Of a stretch of DNA of 35,217 bases, positions 7,345 through 13,741 are shown piece by piece. The stretch lies in the NCBI GenBank assembly GCA_017410455.1, contig JAFQQT010000081.1:1-35217 (forward strand). The letters are read 5' to 3'. Under the pieces are notes generated by a model that was not told the DNA's origin, did not search any database, and worked only from the letters and a program-made list of their open reading frames with translations. Within the stretch, counting starts at the first letter, position 1. Each line of letters starts with the position of its first letter. This DNA comes from Clostridia bacterium (GTDB lineage Bacteria > Bacillota > Clostridia > Christensenellales > Aristaeellaceae). A program made the translations under genes and the position numbers.

Positions 7345-7357
7345 GACGCTACTGTTT

Positions 7358-7412
7358 CCATGAAGGAAGCGCTGTCGGGCTGAAGCCCGGGCTTTTCTTC
7401 ATGGACTTTTTT
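7358..7412 (+). promoter_or_regulatory. Terminator-shaped leader (attenuator candidate) before the ECF gene
   Basis: Between the consensus promoter and the Shine-Dalgarno is a compact leader. CCATGAAG (7358-7365) pairs perfectly with CTTCATGG (7397-7404); inside, GAAGC pairs with GCTT, and GGGCT-GAA-GCCC forms the tip. Six T follow at 7407-7412, just before the GGAGG at 7416. This has every element of an intrinsic terminator in a 5' leader. CTGTC at 7372-7376 could alternatively pair with GACAG at 7424-7428 next to the start codon, giving a competing fold. It does not match a riboswitch class I know (FMN, TPP, preQ1, THF checked by eye). Confidence 0.6.
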
Positions 7413-7428
7413 GATGGAGGATGACAGG

Positions 7429-8013
7429 ATGCGTAAGAATGACACGCTTTACAGGATGATCGTGACGGCGGTGCTGCTGGCGCTGGGGCTGATCCTGCCC
7501 TTCCTGACAGGGCAGCTGCAGGCCTTCGGCAAGCTGCTCAGCCCGCTGCACATCCCCGTGCTGATCTGCGGGCTGACCTGCGGGTGGCTGTGGGGCGGCG
7601 TGCTGGGAGCGGTGCTGCCGGTGCTCAGGATGGCGCTGTTCGGCATGCCGGCTGCGCCCATGGCGTACCCGATGGTGTTCGAGCTGTGTGCCTACGGCGT
7701 GGTGACGGGCGTTGTGTACCCGTGGCTGCGGCGGGCGCTGTGCGAGCGGCACGGCGTGAGCCGCATCGTGGTGATGCTGGCGTCACTGGGCATTGCGATG
7801 GTGGCCGGGCGCATCGTGGGCGGGATCGCCAAGGCGCTGCTGCTCATGGGCGGAGCGATCCCGGGCGTACCGCTGACCTTCGCGGCGTTCGTGACGAGCT
7901 ATTTCGTGGACACGGCGGTGGGCGCGGTGGTGCATCTGTTCGTGGTGCCTGCGGTGGTCATCGCGCTGGAGAAGGCGCGGCTGTCGCCGGTGGGGCGGAC
8001 GATGGGCGCATAA
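7429..8013 (+). CDS. ECF transporter S component (substrate-binding membrane protein)
   Basis: Start at 7429 chosen because GGAGG ends 8 nt upstream; in-frame TTG 7411 and ATG 7414 precede that site. The 194-residue protein is strongly hydrophobic with about six membrane segments: V-T-A-V-L-L-A-L-G near residue 10, then L-H-I-P-V-L-I-C-G-L-x-C-G, M-V-F-E-L-C-A-Y-G-V-V-T-G, and C-terminal A-F-V-T-S-Y-F-V-D and V-V-P-A-V-V-I-A-L. The pattern H-I-P-V-L-x-C-G and A-L-F-G-M-P belongs to the vitamin-type S components of energy-coupling-factor importers (PF12822-like). The substrate cannot be read from sequence; pantothenate, folate or another vitamin are possible. No EcfA/A'/T genes are in the window, so it probably shares a common energising module (group II). 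Confidence 0.8.
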   Translation: MRKNDTLYRMIVTAVLLALGLILPFLTGQLQAFGKLLSPLHIPVLICGLTCGWLWGGVLGAVLPVLRMALFGMPAAPMAYPMVFELCAYGVVTGVVYPWLRRALCERHGVSRIVVMLASLGIAMVAGRIVGGIAKALLLMGGAIPGVPLTFAAFVTSYFVDTAVGAVVHLFVVPAVVIALEKARLSPVGRTMGA

Positions 8014-8273
8014 AAACAGAGGGGCTCTCCAGAGGTGGAGAACCCCTCAGACCATCAAAAAAGCCCGCAACCGCAGAGAATCCGGCGCGAAGGCCGGATT
8101 CTCTGCTTCCTGCGTTGGCTGCAGCTGCAAATCCGGTCATTTACCACGAAGTAAACTCCCGAATTTGCAGCTTTGCCGCCTTGGCTTGCAGACTTTTCTG
8201 AAGGTCTGCAAACCATCGACTTTGTCGATGCTTTGAGGGGCTCTCCAGGGGTGGAGAACCCCTCTGTTTTATG
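8009..8273. mobile_element. 265-bp MITE-like element with long inverted ends
   Basis: The ends 8009-8056 and 8227-8273 are inverted copies of each other over ~48 bp (about 39 matching positions), starting CATAAAA and containing CAGAGGGG and CTCTCCA. Each end is also a hairpin on its own. The interior has further hairpins: a perfect 14-bp stem at 8073-8106, CTGCAAAT/ATTTGCAG at 8123-8170, GCAGAC/GTCTGC at ~8189-8208, CATCGAC-TTT-GTCGATG at 8213-8229. No coding gene. The left end overlaps the stop codon of the ECF gene. An A6 at 8057-8062 beside the 14-bp stem makes an intrinsic terminator on the minus strand. Confidence 0.6.
8057..8106 (-). terminator. Strong minus-strand terminator inside the MITE-like element
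   Basis: On the minus strand a perfect 14-bp stem (8106-8093 with 8086-8073, loop CTTCGC) is followed within ten bases by six U (8062-8057). It would stop transcription arriving from the CLC gene side. Confidence 0.6.
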
Positions 8274-8275
8274 TT

Positions 8276-8398
8276 CCACGCGCGCGCAACCGCGGCAGTG
8301 ATCACAAACCACATCGCGAGAATAGGTGTCGAGAGGGCTGAAAGCCCTTCGCAGGGTGCAGGGGCAGCGCCCCTGCCCGCCGGAGGCATGCCCCGGTC
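8276..8398 (-). repeat. Modular hairpin repeat, copy 1
   Basis: Read on the minus strand directly after the CLC stop codon: GGCAGGGGCGCTGCCCCTGC, ACCCTGC, AAGGGCTTTCAGCCCT, CTCGACACC, TTCTCGCG, then GGTTGCGCGCG. The same order of modules, with compensating changes in the hairpin arms, occurs twice at the right end of the window (34870-35010 and 35125-35217). It is non-coding and lies at a gene 3' end in both places. Confidence 0.6.
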
Positions 8399-8402
8399 CC
8401 GC

Positions 8403-9665
8403 TCAATCCTTGTGCCCCAGCTTCGGCTCCAGCAGCACCTGCGCATGGTACAGGCTGATGTGGCCGGACAGGGCGTAGGACACCACCGCCGCCACGCCGA
8501 AGAACAGCGCATACTCCGCGCCGAAGAGCTCCACGGCAAGCACCATGGAGGCCAGGGGCGCGTTGGTCACGCCGCAGAACAGGCCGATGATGCCCACCGC
8601 CGCGCCCAGCGCCGGAGGGAAGCCGATCAGCCCTGCCAGGGTGGAGCCCAGGCACGCGCCGATGAAGAAGGAAGGCACGATCTCGCCGCCCTTGTAGCCC
8701 ATGCCCAGGGACAGGGCCGTGAAGGCGATCTTCAGCAGGAAGGCCGCCGGGTGGACGCTCTCGCCCAGGAGCGCTGCGTGGATCACATGCATGCCGCCGC
8801 CGCGGTAATCCTGCGTGCCGATGATCAGGCTCAGGCCGATCACCGCTGCCGCGCCGGTGAGCACGCGCAGGAAGTCATTGGGAATGAGCTGCCTGAAATG
8901 CTTCGACGCGCTGTGCATCACATGGCAGAAGAGGATGGCCACCATGGCGCAGGCCACGCCCAGCAGGGCCGTCTGCAGCAGGGGCAGCGCCTGTGCGGCG
9001 GATAGAAGGCCGCTGGTGAGGAGGGCGAAATCCTCCATCGGCGCGCCGGTGGCCACGGCCACCAGCTTCGCCACCACGGCGGAGATCAGGCAGGGCAGCA
9101 GCGCGCGCCCGTTGATGCGGCCAACGTCGACGATCTCCACCACGAAGATGGTGGCCGCCAGGGGCGTACCGAAGAGGGCGGAGAACAGCGCTGCCATGCC
9201 GCAGAGCTGGAAGATGCGGATGGCGTCGTCCTCCGCAGCTCTGTCGGCCTTTTCCAGGGGCAATGCGTAGCCGATGCCCGCGCCGATGGAGCCGCCCAGC
9301 TGCAGCGCCGCGCCCTCGCGGCCCGCCGAGCCGCCGGTGAGATGGGTCAGCACGGTGGAGATGAAGATGGCCGGGGCCATCGCCAGGGGTACGCGCTCCT
9401 GCGTGCGCACGGTGGTGATGATCTCATCCGTGCCGATGGACAGGGGAAGCTTCAATAGCCGGTACAGCCCGGCGATGACCAGGCCCGCCACGGGCATCAG
9501 CCAGGGCAGAAAGGCGTGCTCGCCCCGGGCGTGGGTCGCCCACTCCACTGCCATGGCGAACAGTCCGCCCAGAACGCCGCAGACTGCGCCCACCAGCAGC
9601 GCGGCAGCCAGCCAGAAGGCAAAGGTGACGGCGTAAACGCCGATTTTGTGCAAGGTGTGCTTCAT
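8403..9665 (-). CDS. CLC-family anion transporter (CLC-F-like)
   Basis: 420 residues with about ten hydrophobic segments. The start at 9665 has GGAGG at normal spacing and a promoter at 9708-9736. The CLC selectivity loop reads G-G-S-A-G-R-E-G-A-A-L-Q-L-G-G (GREG at 115-118, containing the gating glutamate Glu117). The other loops deviate from chloride-type CLCs: the G-S-G-I-P position reads I-G-T-D-E-I (77-82), so the chloride-coordinating serine is missing, and G-G-x-F-x-P reads G-G-E-I-V-P (326-331). L-T-H-L-x-G-G-S-A-G-R-E-G and C-G-V-T-N-A-P-L-A-S are features I associate with the CLC-F clade, whose studied members are fluoride/proton antiporters. Fluoride export is therefore likely but not proven; no fluoride riboswitch is visible upstream. 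Confidence 0.85.
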   Translation of the reverse strand: MKHTLHKIGVYAVTFAFWLAAALLVGAVCGVLGGLFAMAVEWATHARGEHAFLPWLMPVAGLVIAGLYRLLKLPLSIGTDEIITTVRTQERVPLAMAPAIFISTVLTHLTGGSAGREGAALQLGGSIGAGIGYALPLEKADRAAEDDAIRIFQLCGMAALFSALFGTPLAATIFVVEIVDVGRINGRALLPCLISAVVAKLVAVATGAPMEDFALLTSGLLSAAQALPLLQTALLGVACAMVAILFCHVMHSASKHFRQLIPNDFLRVLTGAAAVIGLSLIIGTQDYRGGGMHVIHAALLGESVHPAAFLLKIAFTALSLGMGYKGGEIVPSFFIGACLGSTLAGLIGFPPALGAAVGIIGLFCGVTNAPLASMVLAVELFGAEYALFFGVAAVVSYALSGHISLYHAQVLLEPKLGHKD

Positions 9666-9707
9666 TGGTATCCCTCCGGATGACGATACCCGTCGAATTA
9701 CGGGGGT

Positions 9708-9736
9708 ATTATAGCACCTGGAGGCGGGTGGGGCAA
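9708..9736 (-). promoter_or_regulatory. Sigma-A promoter of the CLC gene
   Basis: Minus-strand -35 TTGCCC (9736-9731), 17-bp spacer, perfect -10 TATAAT (9713-9708). The short leader holds a small hairpin (CCCGT/ACGGG) but is too short and unlike the fluoride riboswitch consensus. Confidence 0.6.
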
Positions 9737-9753
9737 GGGGGAGGTGGAAATTT

Positions 9754-9776
9754 GGAATTATGAATTATGAATTTGG
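9754..9776. repeat. AT-rich GAATTAT repeat, copy 1
   Basis: GGAATTATGAATTATGAATT plus TGG forms a short tandem of the unit GAATTAT in otherwise GC-rich DNA, between divergent genes. A related copy lies at 14741-14775. Confidence 0.55.
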
Positions 9777-9788
9777 ATGGCGGTGCGG

Positions 9789-9817
9789 TTGCGGGGCGGG
9801 GGGATGTGTGTTATGAT
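9789..9817 (+). promoter_or_regulatory. Promoter of the zinc-ribbon / msrA operon
   Basis: -35 TTGCGG (9789-9794), 17-bp spacer, -10 TATGAT (9812-9817). Confidence 0.5.
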
Positions 9818-9851
9818 GGTGGCAGAGGATTGCAGGGGAGGTCGATGCAGG

Positions 9852-10322
9852 ATGAAGATGGCGCTGCCGGCTGCGGCGTGGCTGGTGAACCGCAGGGAGG
9901 ACGATGAATTTGAGGAGCTGCGGGGTGACCTGCGCTGTCCCTGCGGATGCGAAACATTCCGCGTGTACCACAGCGGGAAGCGGCCGAATCTGCTGAGCAG
10001 GCTTTTTTCGGGGTTCCGCATCTGGCCGGAGGGCGCGAAGACGCTGGGGATCCTGGCGAAGTGCTCCGCCTGCGGCAGGGGATGCTGGCTCCACTGCGAT
10101 GAGCCGGAGGGAGATGGCTGGCAGCTGCCGGAGGAGGACGGCCTGACGGAGTTCATCCACCCCCGTCTGCATGACCAGCGGCTGAGGATCTCCCTCGTCT
10201 ACTACTGGGAGTGGAAGGACGAGGTCGACGTCAGCGACCGAACATGGCACATCGGCTATTCCGGGGTGTTTGTGTATGGCTGCAACGATGAGCACCCGAA
10301 GCAGATCGGGATCTTTGACTGA
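9852..10322 (+). CDS. Uncharacterised zinc-ribbon-like protein
   Basis: Start at 9852 follows GGGGAGG at normal spacing; upstream in-frame ATGs lie in the promoter region. The 156-residue soluble protein has two cysteine clusters that could bind one zinc: Cys29-Pro-Cys31-Gly-Cys33 and Cys71-x2-Cys74-x3-Cys78, separated by a basic loop (H-S-G-K-R-P-N-L-L-S-R). The C-terminal half is acidic and aromatic (Y-Y-W-E-W-K-D-E-V-D) and ends with a probable beta-rich domain. I do not recognise the family. It is 20 bp upstream of msrA and probably cotranscribed with it, which hints at a role linked to oxidative damage, but this is context only. Confidence 0.65.
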   Translation: MKMALPAAAWLVNRREDDEFEELRGDLRCPCGCETFRVYHSGKRPNLLSRLFSGFRIWPEGAKTLGILAKCSACGRGCWLHCDEPEGDGWQLPEEDGLTEFIHPRLHDQRLRISLVYYWEWKDEVDVSDRTWHIGYSGVFVYGCNDEHPKQIGIFD

Positions 10323-10342
10323 ATCACAGGAGGACAACCATC

Positions 10343-10861
10343 ATGAACATGCGCACCATCTGCCTCGCCGGCGGCTGCTACTGGGGCGTGGAGAAGTACT
10401 GCGCGAACATTGCGGGCGTTGTGGAAACCGAGGTCGGCTTTGCCAACGGCCATGTCGACGCCCCCGCCTATGTACAGGTGAAGCAGGGCGACACCGGCCA
10501 TGCCGAGACCGTCCGCGTGGTCTACGATGCAGAGCAGCTGCCGCTGGAAAAGCTCCTGCGGCTCTTCTTCCGCATCATCGACCCCACCAGTTTTGAAAAG
10601 CAGGGGGAGGACGTGGGCAACCAGTACCGCACGGGCGTGTACTGGATCGATCCGGCGGATGAGGCCGTCGTGCTCACGGAGCTGGCGGTGCTGCAGGCGC
10701 GCTACGCCGAGCCGCTGGTGGTGGAGGCGCTGCCGCTCGAGTGCTTCTACCCGGCGGAGGAGTACCATCAGAAGTACCTGGACAAGAACCCCGGCGGTTA
10801 CTGCCATGTGCCGTGGGAAGCCATCGACTGGGTCAAGACCGCCGACCTGAACGAAATCTGA
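10343..10861 (+). CDS. msrA: Peptide methionine sulfoxide reductase A
   Basis: 172 residues, start 9 bases after AGGAGG. The active site is G-G-C-Y-W-G-V-E (Cys12 catalytic; Tyr in place of the more usual Phe), followed by V-G-F-A-N-G, G-H-A-E-T-V (53-57) and the substrate loop D-P-T-S-F-E-K-Q-G-E-D-V-G-N-Q-Y-R-T. A resolving cysteine candidate is Cys154 in G-G-Y-C-H. The enzyme reduces the S-epimer of methionine sulfoxide in proteins using thioredoxin. The Ser-Phe-Glu-Lys variant of the usual D-x-T-x-x-N-x-Q loop is typical of anaerobe MsrA. No MsrB domain is fused. Second gene of a two-gene operon. Confidence 0.93.
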   Translation: MNMRTICLAGGCYWGVEKYCANIAGVVETEVGFANGHVDAPAYVQVKQGDTGHAETVRVVYDAEQLPLEKLLRLFFRIIDPTSFEKQGEDVGNQYRTGVYWIDPADEAVVLTELAVLQARYAEPLVVEALPLECFYPAEEYHQKYLDKNPGGYCHVPWEAIDWVKTADLNEI

Positions 10862-10901
10862 CGAAACGGCTTGTCAAGACCTATCTTTTAGAAATTTTCT
10901 G

Positions 10902-10910
10902 TGCTATGAT
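10902..10910 (+). promoter_or_regulatory. Extended -10 promoter of tdk
   Basis: TG-C-TATGAT is an extended -10 element; the -35 region (TATCTT) is poor. It lies 32 bp upstream of the tdk start and would drive the tdk-thrE-rlmH-RNase run. Confidence 0.5.
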
Positions 10911-10942
10911 GATATTACTATGTGATCATCGGAGGGCTGCAT

Positions 10943-11497
10943 ATGGCCAAGCTTTACTACCGTTACGGAGCGATGGGCTCCTCGAAGACCGCCAATGCCA
11001 TCATGGTGCAGTACAACTACCACGAGCGGGGGCAGAAGGTGCTCATGCTCAAGCCGAAGCTGGAGAACCGCGACGGCGCGGTGGTTGTCCGGTCCCGCTG
11101 CGGCTTGGAAACCGAGTGCCAGTATGTCGAGAATACGACGCTGGAGAGCGTGCGCGGGTACGACTGCGTGATCGTGGATGAGGCGCAGTTCCTCACCAAG
11201 GCGCAGGTGCAGCTGCTGGTCAGCATCGTGGATGAGCTGAACATCCCCGTCATCGCCTACGGCCTGCGCACGGACTTCCAGGAGAACTTCTTCGAGGGCA
11301 GCATGTGGCTCATGGCCTGGGCGGACACCATTGAGGAAGTGAAAACCATCTGCTGGTGCGGCCGCAAGGCCATCTGCAACGCCCGCGTGGTGGACGGCAG
11401 GGTGGTCAAGGAGGGCGACCAGATCCTCCTGGGCGGCTCCAGCCAGTATGTGAGCCTGTGCAGGCGGCACTTCCACCAGGGTAAGCTGGGGGAATGA
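10943..11497 (+). CDS. tdk: Thymidine kinase (type II)
   Basis: The start at 10943 has GGAGGG at normal spacing. The 184-residue product has the P-loop G-A-M-G-S-S-K-T (9-16), the Walker B/catalytic segment V-D-E-A-Q-F (catalytic Glu80), the lasso-type zinc site C-W-C (137, 139) with Cys145 and Cys173, and the thymidine-binding Y-G-L-R-T-D-F-Q. It phosphorylates thymidine to dTMP in the salvage pathway. Length and domains are those of the bacterial/human TK1-like family. It is followed at 37 bp by thrE. Confidence 0.93.
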   Translation: MAKLYYRYGAMGSSKTANAIMVQYNYHERGQKVLMLKPKLENRDGAVVVRSRCGLETECQYVENTTLESVRGYDCVIVDEAQFLTKAQVQLLVSIVDELNIPVIAYGLRTDFQENFFEGSMWLMAWADTIEEVKTICWCGRKAICNARVVDGRVVKEGDQILLGGSSQYVSLCRRHFHQGKLGE

Positions 11498-11534
11498 GGA
11501 GAATTCCGAATTCCCGATGAAGGGTGGTTTTCGT

Positions 11535-12311
11535 ATGAACGACGACGCACGCTATATGGCCCCGCTGCATCTGGCGGCGCGGCTGATTCTGGAAAATGGC
11601 GGCGAGACCTACCGCGTGGAGGAGACCGTCACCCGCATGGGCCATGCCTTTGGCTTCAGCGAGGTGGAGGCCTTCGCCGTGCCCAGCGGCATCTTCATCA
11701 GCTACCGAAAGGGCGACGGGAATATAGAGACGGCCGTCAAGCGCGTCCGCAAGGGCGCCACCGACCTGACCCGCGTGGACGCGGTCAATGCCATCTCCCG
11801 GCAGATGGAGGCGGAGAAGCTCTCCTGCGAGGAGGTCATGGCGCGGCTGGAGGAGGTTCAGAACCGCCGGGCGAAGCTGACCAAGAGGCAGCTGATGCTG
11901 GCGCTGGGGCTGTCGGCGGCGGGATGGGCGGTGATGTTCGGCGGCACGCTCTGGGATTCGGGGGTCGCCTTTGTTGTGGCGACGCTGGCGCAGGGCGTGG
12001 CCTTCCTGCTGGACAGGGCACGGATGCGCTCCTTCGTGGCGACGCTGGTGGGGTGCTTCCTGAGCACGATTCTGCCGATGTTCTTCCACCTGTTCACGGG
12101 CCTGCTGGTGACGGACGCCTGCATCGCGGCCTGCCTGATGCCCATGCTGCCCGGTCTGGCGATGACCAACGCCGTGCAGGACACGCTGCGGGGGGACATG
12201 GTGTCCGGCATCGCGTCTGCCACCAGCGCTGCGCTGACGGCGGCGATGGTGGCCGGCGGCGCGCTGGTTGGCACCACGGTCTTCCGCATGCTGACGGGAG
12301 GTGTGCTGTGA
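11535..12311 (+). CDS. ThrE-family transporter, N-terminal half (PF06738)
   Basis: Start at 11535 is preceded by AAGGGTGG; a frame extension to 11517 has no better site. 258 residues. The cytosolic first part (A-A-R-L-I-L-E-N-G-G-E-T-Y-R-V-E-E-T) carries the conserved region of the ThrE / DUF1212 family, and five hydrophobic segments follow from about residue 125. Characterised ThrE of Corynebacterium exports threonine and serine as one chain; in most Bacillota the protein is split into this 10-segment-equivalent half and a small partner. The partner gene follows with a one-base stop/start overlap (TGATG), so the two are translationally coupled and probably form one complex. Substrate not proven. 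Confidence 0.88.
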   Translation: MNDDARYMAPLHLAARLILENGGETYRVEETVTRMGHAFGFSEVEAFAVPSGIFISYRKGDGNIETAVKRVRKGATDLTRVDAVNAISRQMEAEKLSCEEVMARLEEVQNRRAKLTKRQLMLALGLSAAGWAVMFGGTLWDSGVAFVVATLAQGVAFLLDRARMRSFVATLVGCFLSTILPMFFHLFTGLLVTDACIAACLMPMLPGLAMTNAVQDTLRGDMVSGIASATSAALTAAMVAGGALVGTTVFRMLTGGVL

Positions 12312-12784
12312 TGGTGGAGATCCTCCGGCAGATCGGCCACGGGCTGATCATCTTCCTCTCCAGCGCCGTGGGCACCTATGGCTTTGCCATCTTCATGCAC
12401 GCGCCGAAGAAGGCGTGGCTGCCGGCCAGCCTCATTGGCGGCGTGAGCTACGCGCTGTACTGGGCGCTGCTGCAGTTCAGCGTATACGAGCCGCTGAGCG
12501 TGTTCCTGGGCGCGCTGCTGGGCTCGGTGCTGGGGCAGTTCTACGCGCGCAGGATGCGCATGATCGCCAGCATCTTCATCCTCCTGGCGATGATCCCCAT
12601 GGTGCCGGGCCTGGGGCTGTACCGGTGTATGTCCTTCCTGGCGCAGGGGCTGTACACCGAGGGCGCGAAGGCCGGCGTGGGCGCGATGGTGGACATCGTG
12701 ATGATCGCCTTCGGCCTGGGCGTGGGCAGCTACGGCATCCGCATGTTCCGCCGCCCGTCCGCTGCGGCGAAGGAGGTGCGCTGA
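12311..12784 (+). CDS. ThrE-family transporter, C-terminal half (PF12821)
   Basis: 157 residues with four or five membrane segments. It starts at the ATG overlapping the stop of the upstream half. M-I-P-M-V-P-G-L-G-L-Y is the conserved loop of the ThrE_2 domain. It is expected to pair with the preceding protein in the cytoplasmic membrane as a threonine/serine-type exporter. A Shine-Dalgarno for the next gene (GGAGGTG) is embedded in its last codons. Confidence 0.88.
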   Translation: MVEILRQIGHGLIIFLSSAVGTYGFAIFMHAPKKAWLPASLIGGVSYALYWALLQFSVYEPLSVFLGALLGSVLGQFYARRMRMIASIFILLAMIPMVPGLGLYRCMSFLAQGLYTEGAKAGVGAMVDIVMIAFGLGVGSYGIRMFRRPSAAAKEVR

Positions 12785-12785
12785 G

Positions 12786-13265
12786 ATGAGCATCACCATC
12801 ATCGCCGTTGGTAAAATGAAGGAAAAGCCCTACCGGCAGATGGCGGATGAGTACCTCAAGCGCCTGAGCCGTTACGGCAAGGTGGAGGAGATCGAGCTCC
12901 CCGACCTGCCGGAGCCTGCGAATTCCTCCCCCGCCATCGAAGCGCAGATCAGGGAGAAGGAGGGCGATGCCATCCTTTCCCGCATTCGCCCGTCGGACTA
13001 TGTCATCGCCATGACCATCCCCGGCAGGCAGTGGGATTCCCCCGGCCTTTCCCGGCATGTGGATGACCTGATGACCCGGGGGCAGTCGAATCTCGTCTTC
13101 CTCATCGGCGGCAGCCTGGGCCTGTCCGATAAGGTCATCGCCCGCGCGGACGAGGAGATGTCCATGTCGAAGATGACCTTCCCCCATCAGCTGGCGCGGG
13201 TGATGCTGCTGGAGCAGCTCTACCGCGCAATGAAGATCCGTTCAGGAGAGAGGTACCATAAATGA
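12786..13265 (+). CDS. rlmH: 23S rRNA pseudouridine-1915 N3-methyltransferase
   Basis: 159 residues, the full family length. I-A-V-G-K-M-K-E-K-P at the N-terminus, the SAM-binding knot F-L-I-G-G-S-L-G-L-S and the C-terminal L-L-E-Q-L-Y-R-A-M-K-I-R-S-G-E-R-Y-H-K are diagnostic of the SPOUT enzyme RlmH (YbeA). It methylates N3 of pseudouridine 1915 in helix 69 of 23S rRNA on assembled 70S ribosomes. It starts one base after the ThrE half and overlaps the RNase gene by four bases. Confidence 0.96.
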   Translation: MSITIIAVGKMKEKPYRQMADEYLKRLSRYGKVEEIELPDLPEPANSSPAIEAQIREKEGDAILSRIRPSDYVIAMTIPGRQWDSPGLSRHVDDLMTRGQSNLVFLIGGSLGLSDKVIARADEEMSMSKMTFPHQLARVMLLEQLYRAMKIRSGERYHK

Positions 13266-13735
13266 GCAAGCAGAAGCAGAACCCGAAGTTCAAGCTGGAT
13301 CTGAAGACGATCGTGAGCCTGATCGTGCTGGCGGCGGCGCTGCTGCTGGGCGTGAACAACGGCTGGAACGACGCGGCGGACACGGGCAGCTCCGGCGCGG
13401 CCATCATCGCCCCGCAGGCCATTGCCGACTACATCTTTGACAACGGCAAGCTCCCGGAGAACTTCATCACCAAGTCCCAGGCGCAGGCGCTGGGCTGGGA
13501 CAGCAGCGAGAACTATGTCAGCGACGTGGCGCCGGGCAAGTCCATCGGCGGCGACCGCTTCGGCAACTACGAGGGCCTGCTGCCCGAGGCTGACGGCCGA
13601 ACCTGGAAGGAGGCCGATGCGAATTACACCACCGGCCCTCGTGGCGCCGAGCGCATCGTCTTCTCCAATGACGGCCTGGTCTACTACACCGACGATCACT
13701 ACGAGTCCTTCAAGCAGATGTTCCCCTCCGATTAA
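13262..13735 (+). CDS. Barnase/binase-type guanyl ribonuclease with N-terminal anchor
   Basis: 157 residues; the start overlaps the rlmH stop by four bases (ATGA), so it is translationally coupled to rlmH. Residues 15-31 form a hydrophobic segment (signal peptide or anchor). From about residue 50 the sequence matches mature barnase without gaps: K-L-P-E-N-F-I-T-K, A-L-G-W, D-V-A-P-G-K-S-I-G-G-D, G-R-T-W-K-E-A-D-A-N-Y-T. All catalytic residues are kept at a constant offset of 44 from barnase numbering: Lys71 (K27), Glu117 (E73), Arg127 (R83), Arg131 (R87) and His146 (H102). It should cleave single-stranded RNA after guanosine, outside the membrane. No barstar-like inhibitor gene is present in the window. 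Confidence 0.92.
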   Translation: MSKQKQNPKFKLDLKTIVSLIVLAAALLLGVNNGWNDAADTGSSGAAIIAPQAIADYIFDNGKLPENFITKSQAQALGWDSSENYVSDVAPGKSIGGDRFGNYEGLLPEADGRTWKEADANYTTGPRGAERIVFSNDGLVYYTDDHYESFKQMFPSD

Positions 13736-13741
13736 TGCGTT

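Noticed and set aside
7351-7412. Known riboswitch (preQ1, THF, TPP, FMN) for the ECF gene
   Set aside because: Sequence and size do not match any of these aptamers; kept only as an unassigned attenuator-like leader.
8009-8273. CRISPR array, because of regularly repeated hairpins
   Set aside because: The units differ in sequence, there are no equal spacers and no cas genes.
8055-8312. Small minus-strand open frames in the MITE-like region
   Set aside because: They read through hairpin repeats and have no RBS; non-coding structure explains the sequence better.
9666-9713. Fluoride riboswitch in front of the CLC-F-like gene
   Set aside because: The leader between the -10 and the start is only ~40 nt and lacks the conserved fluoride-aptamer sequence elements.
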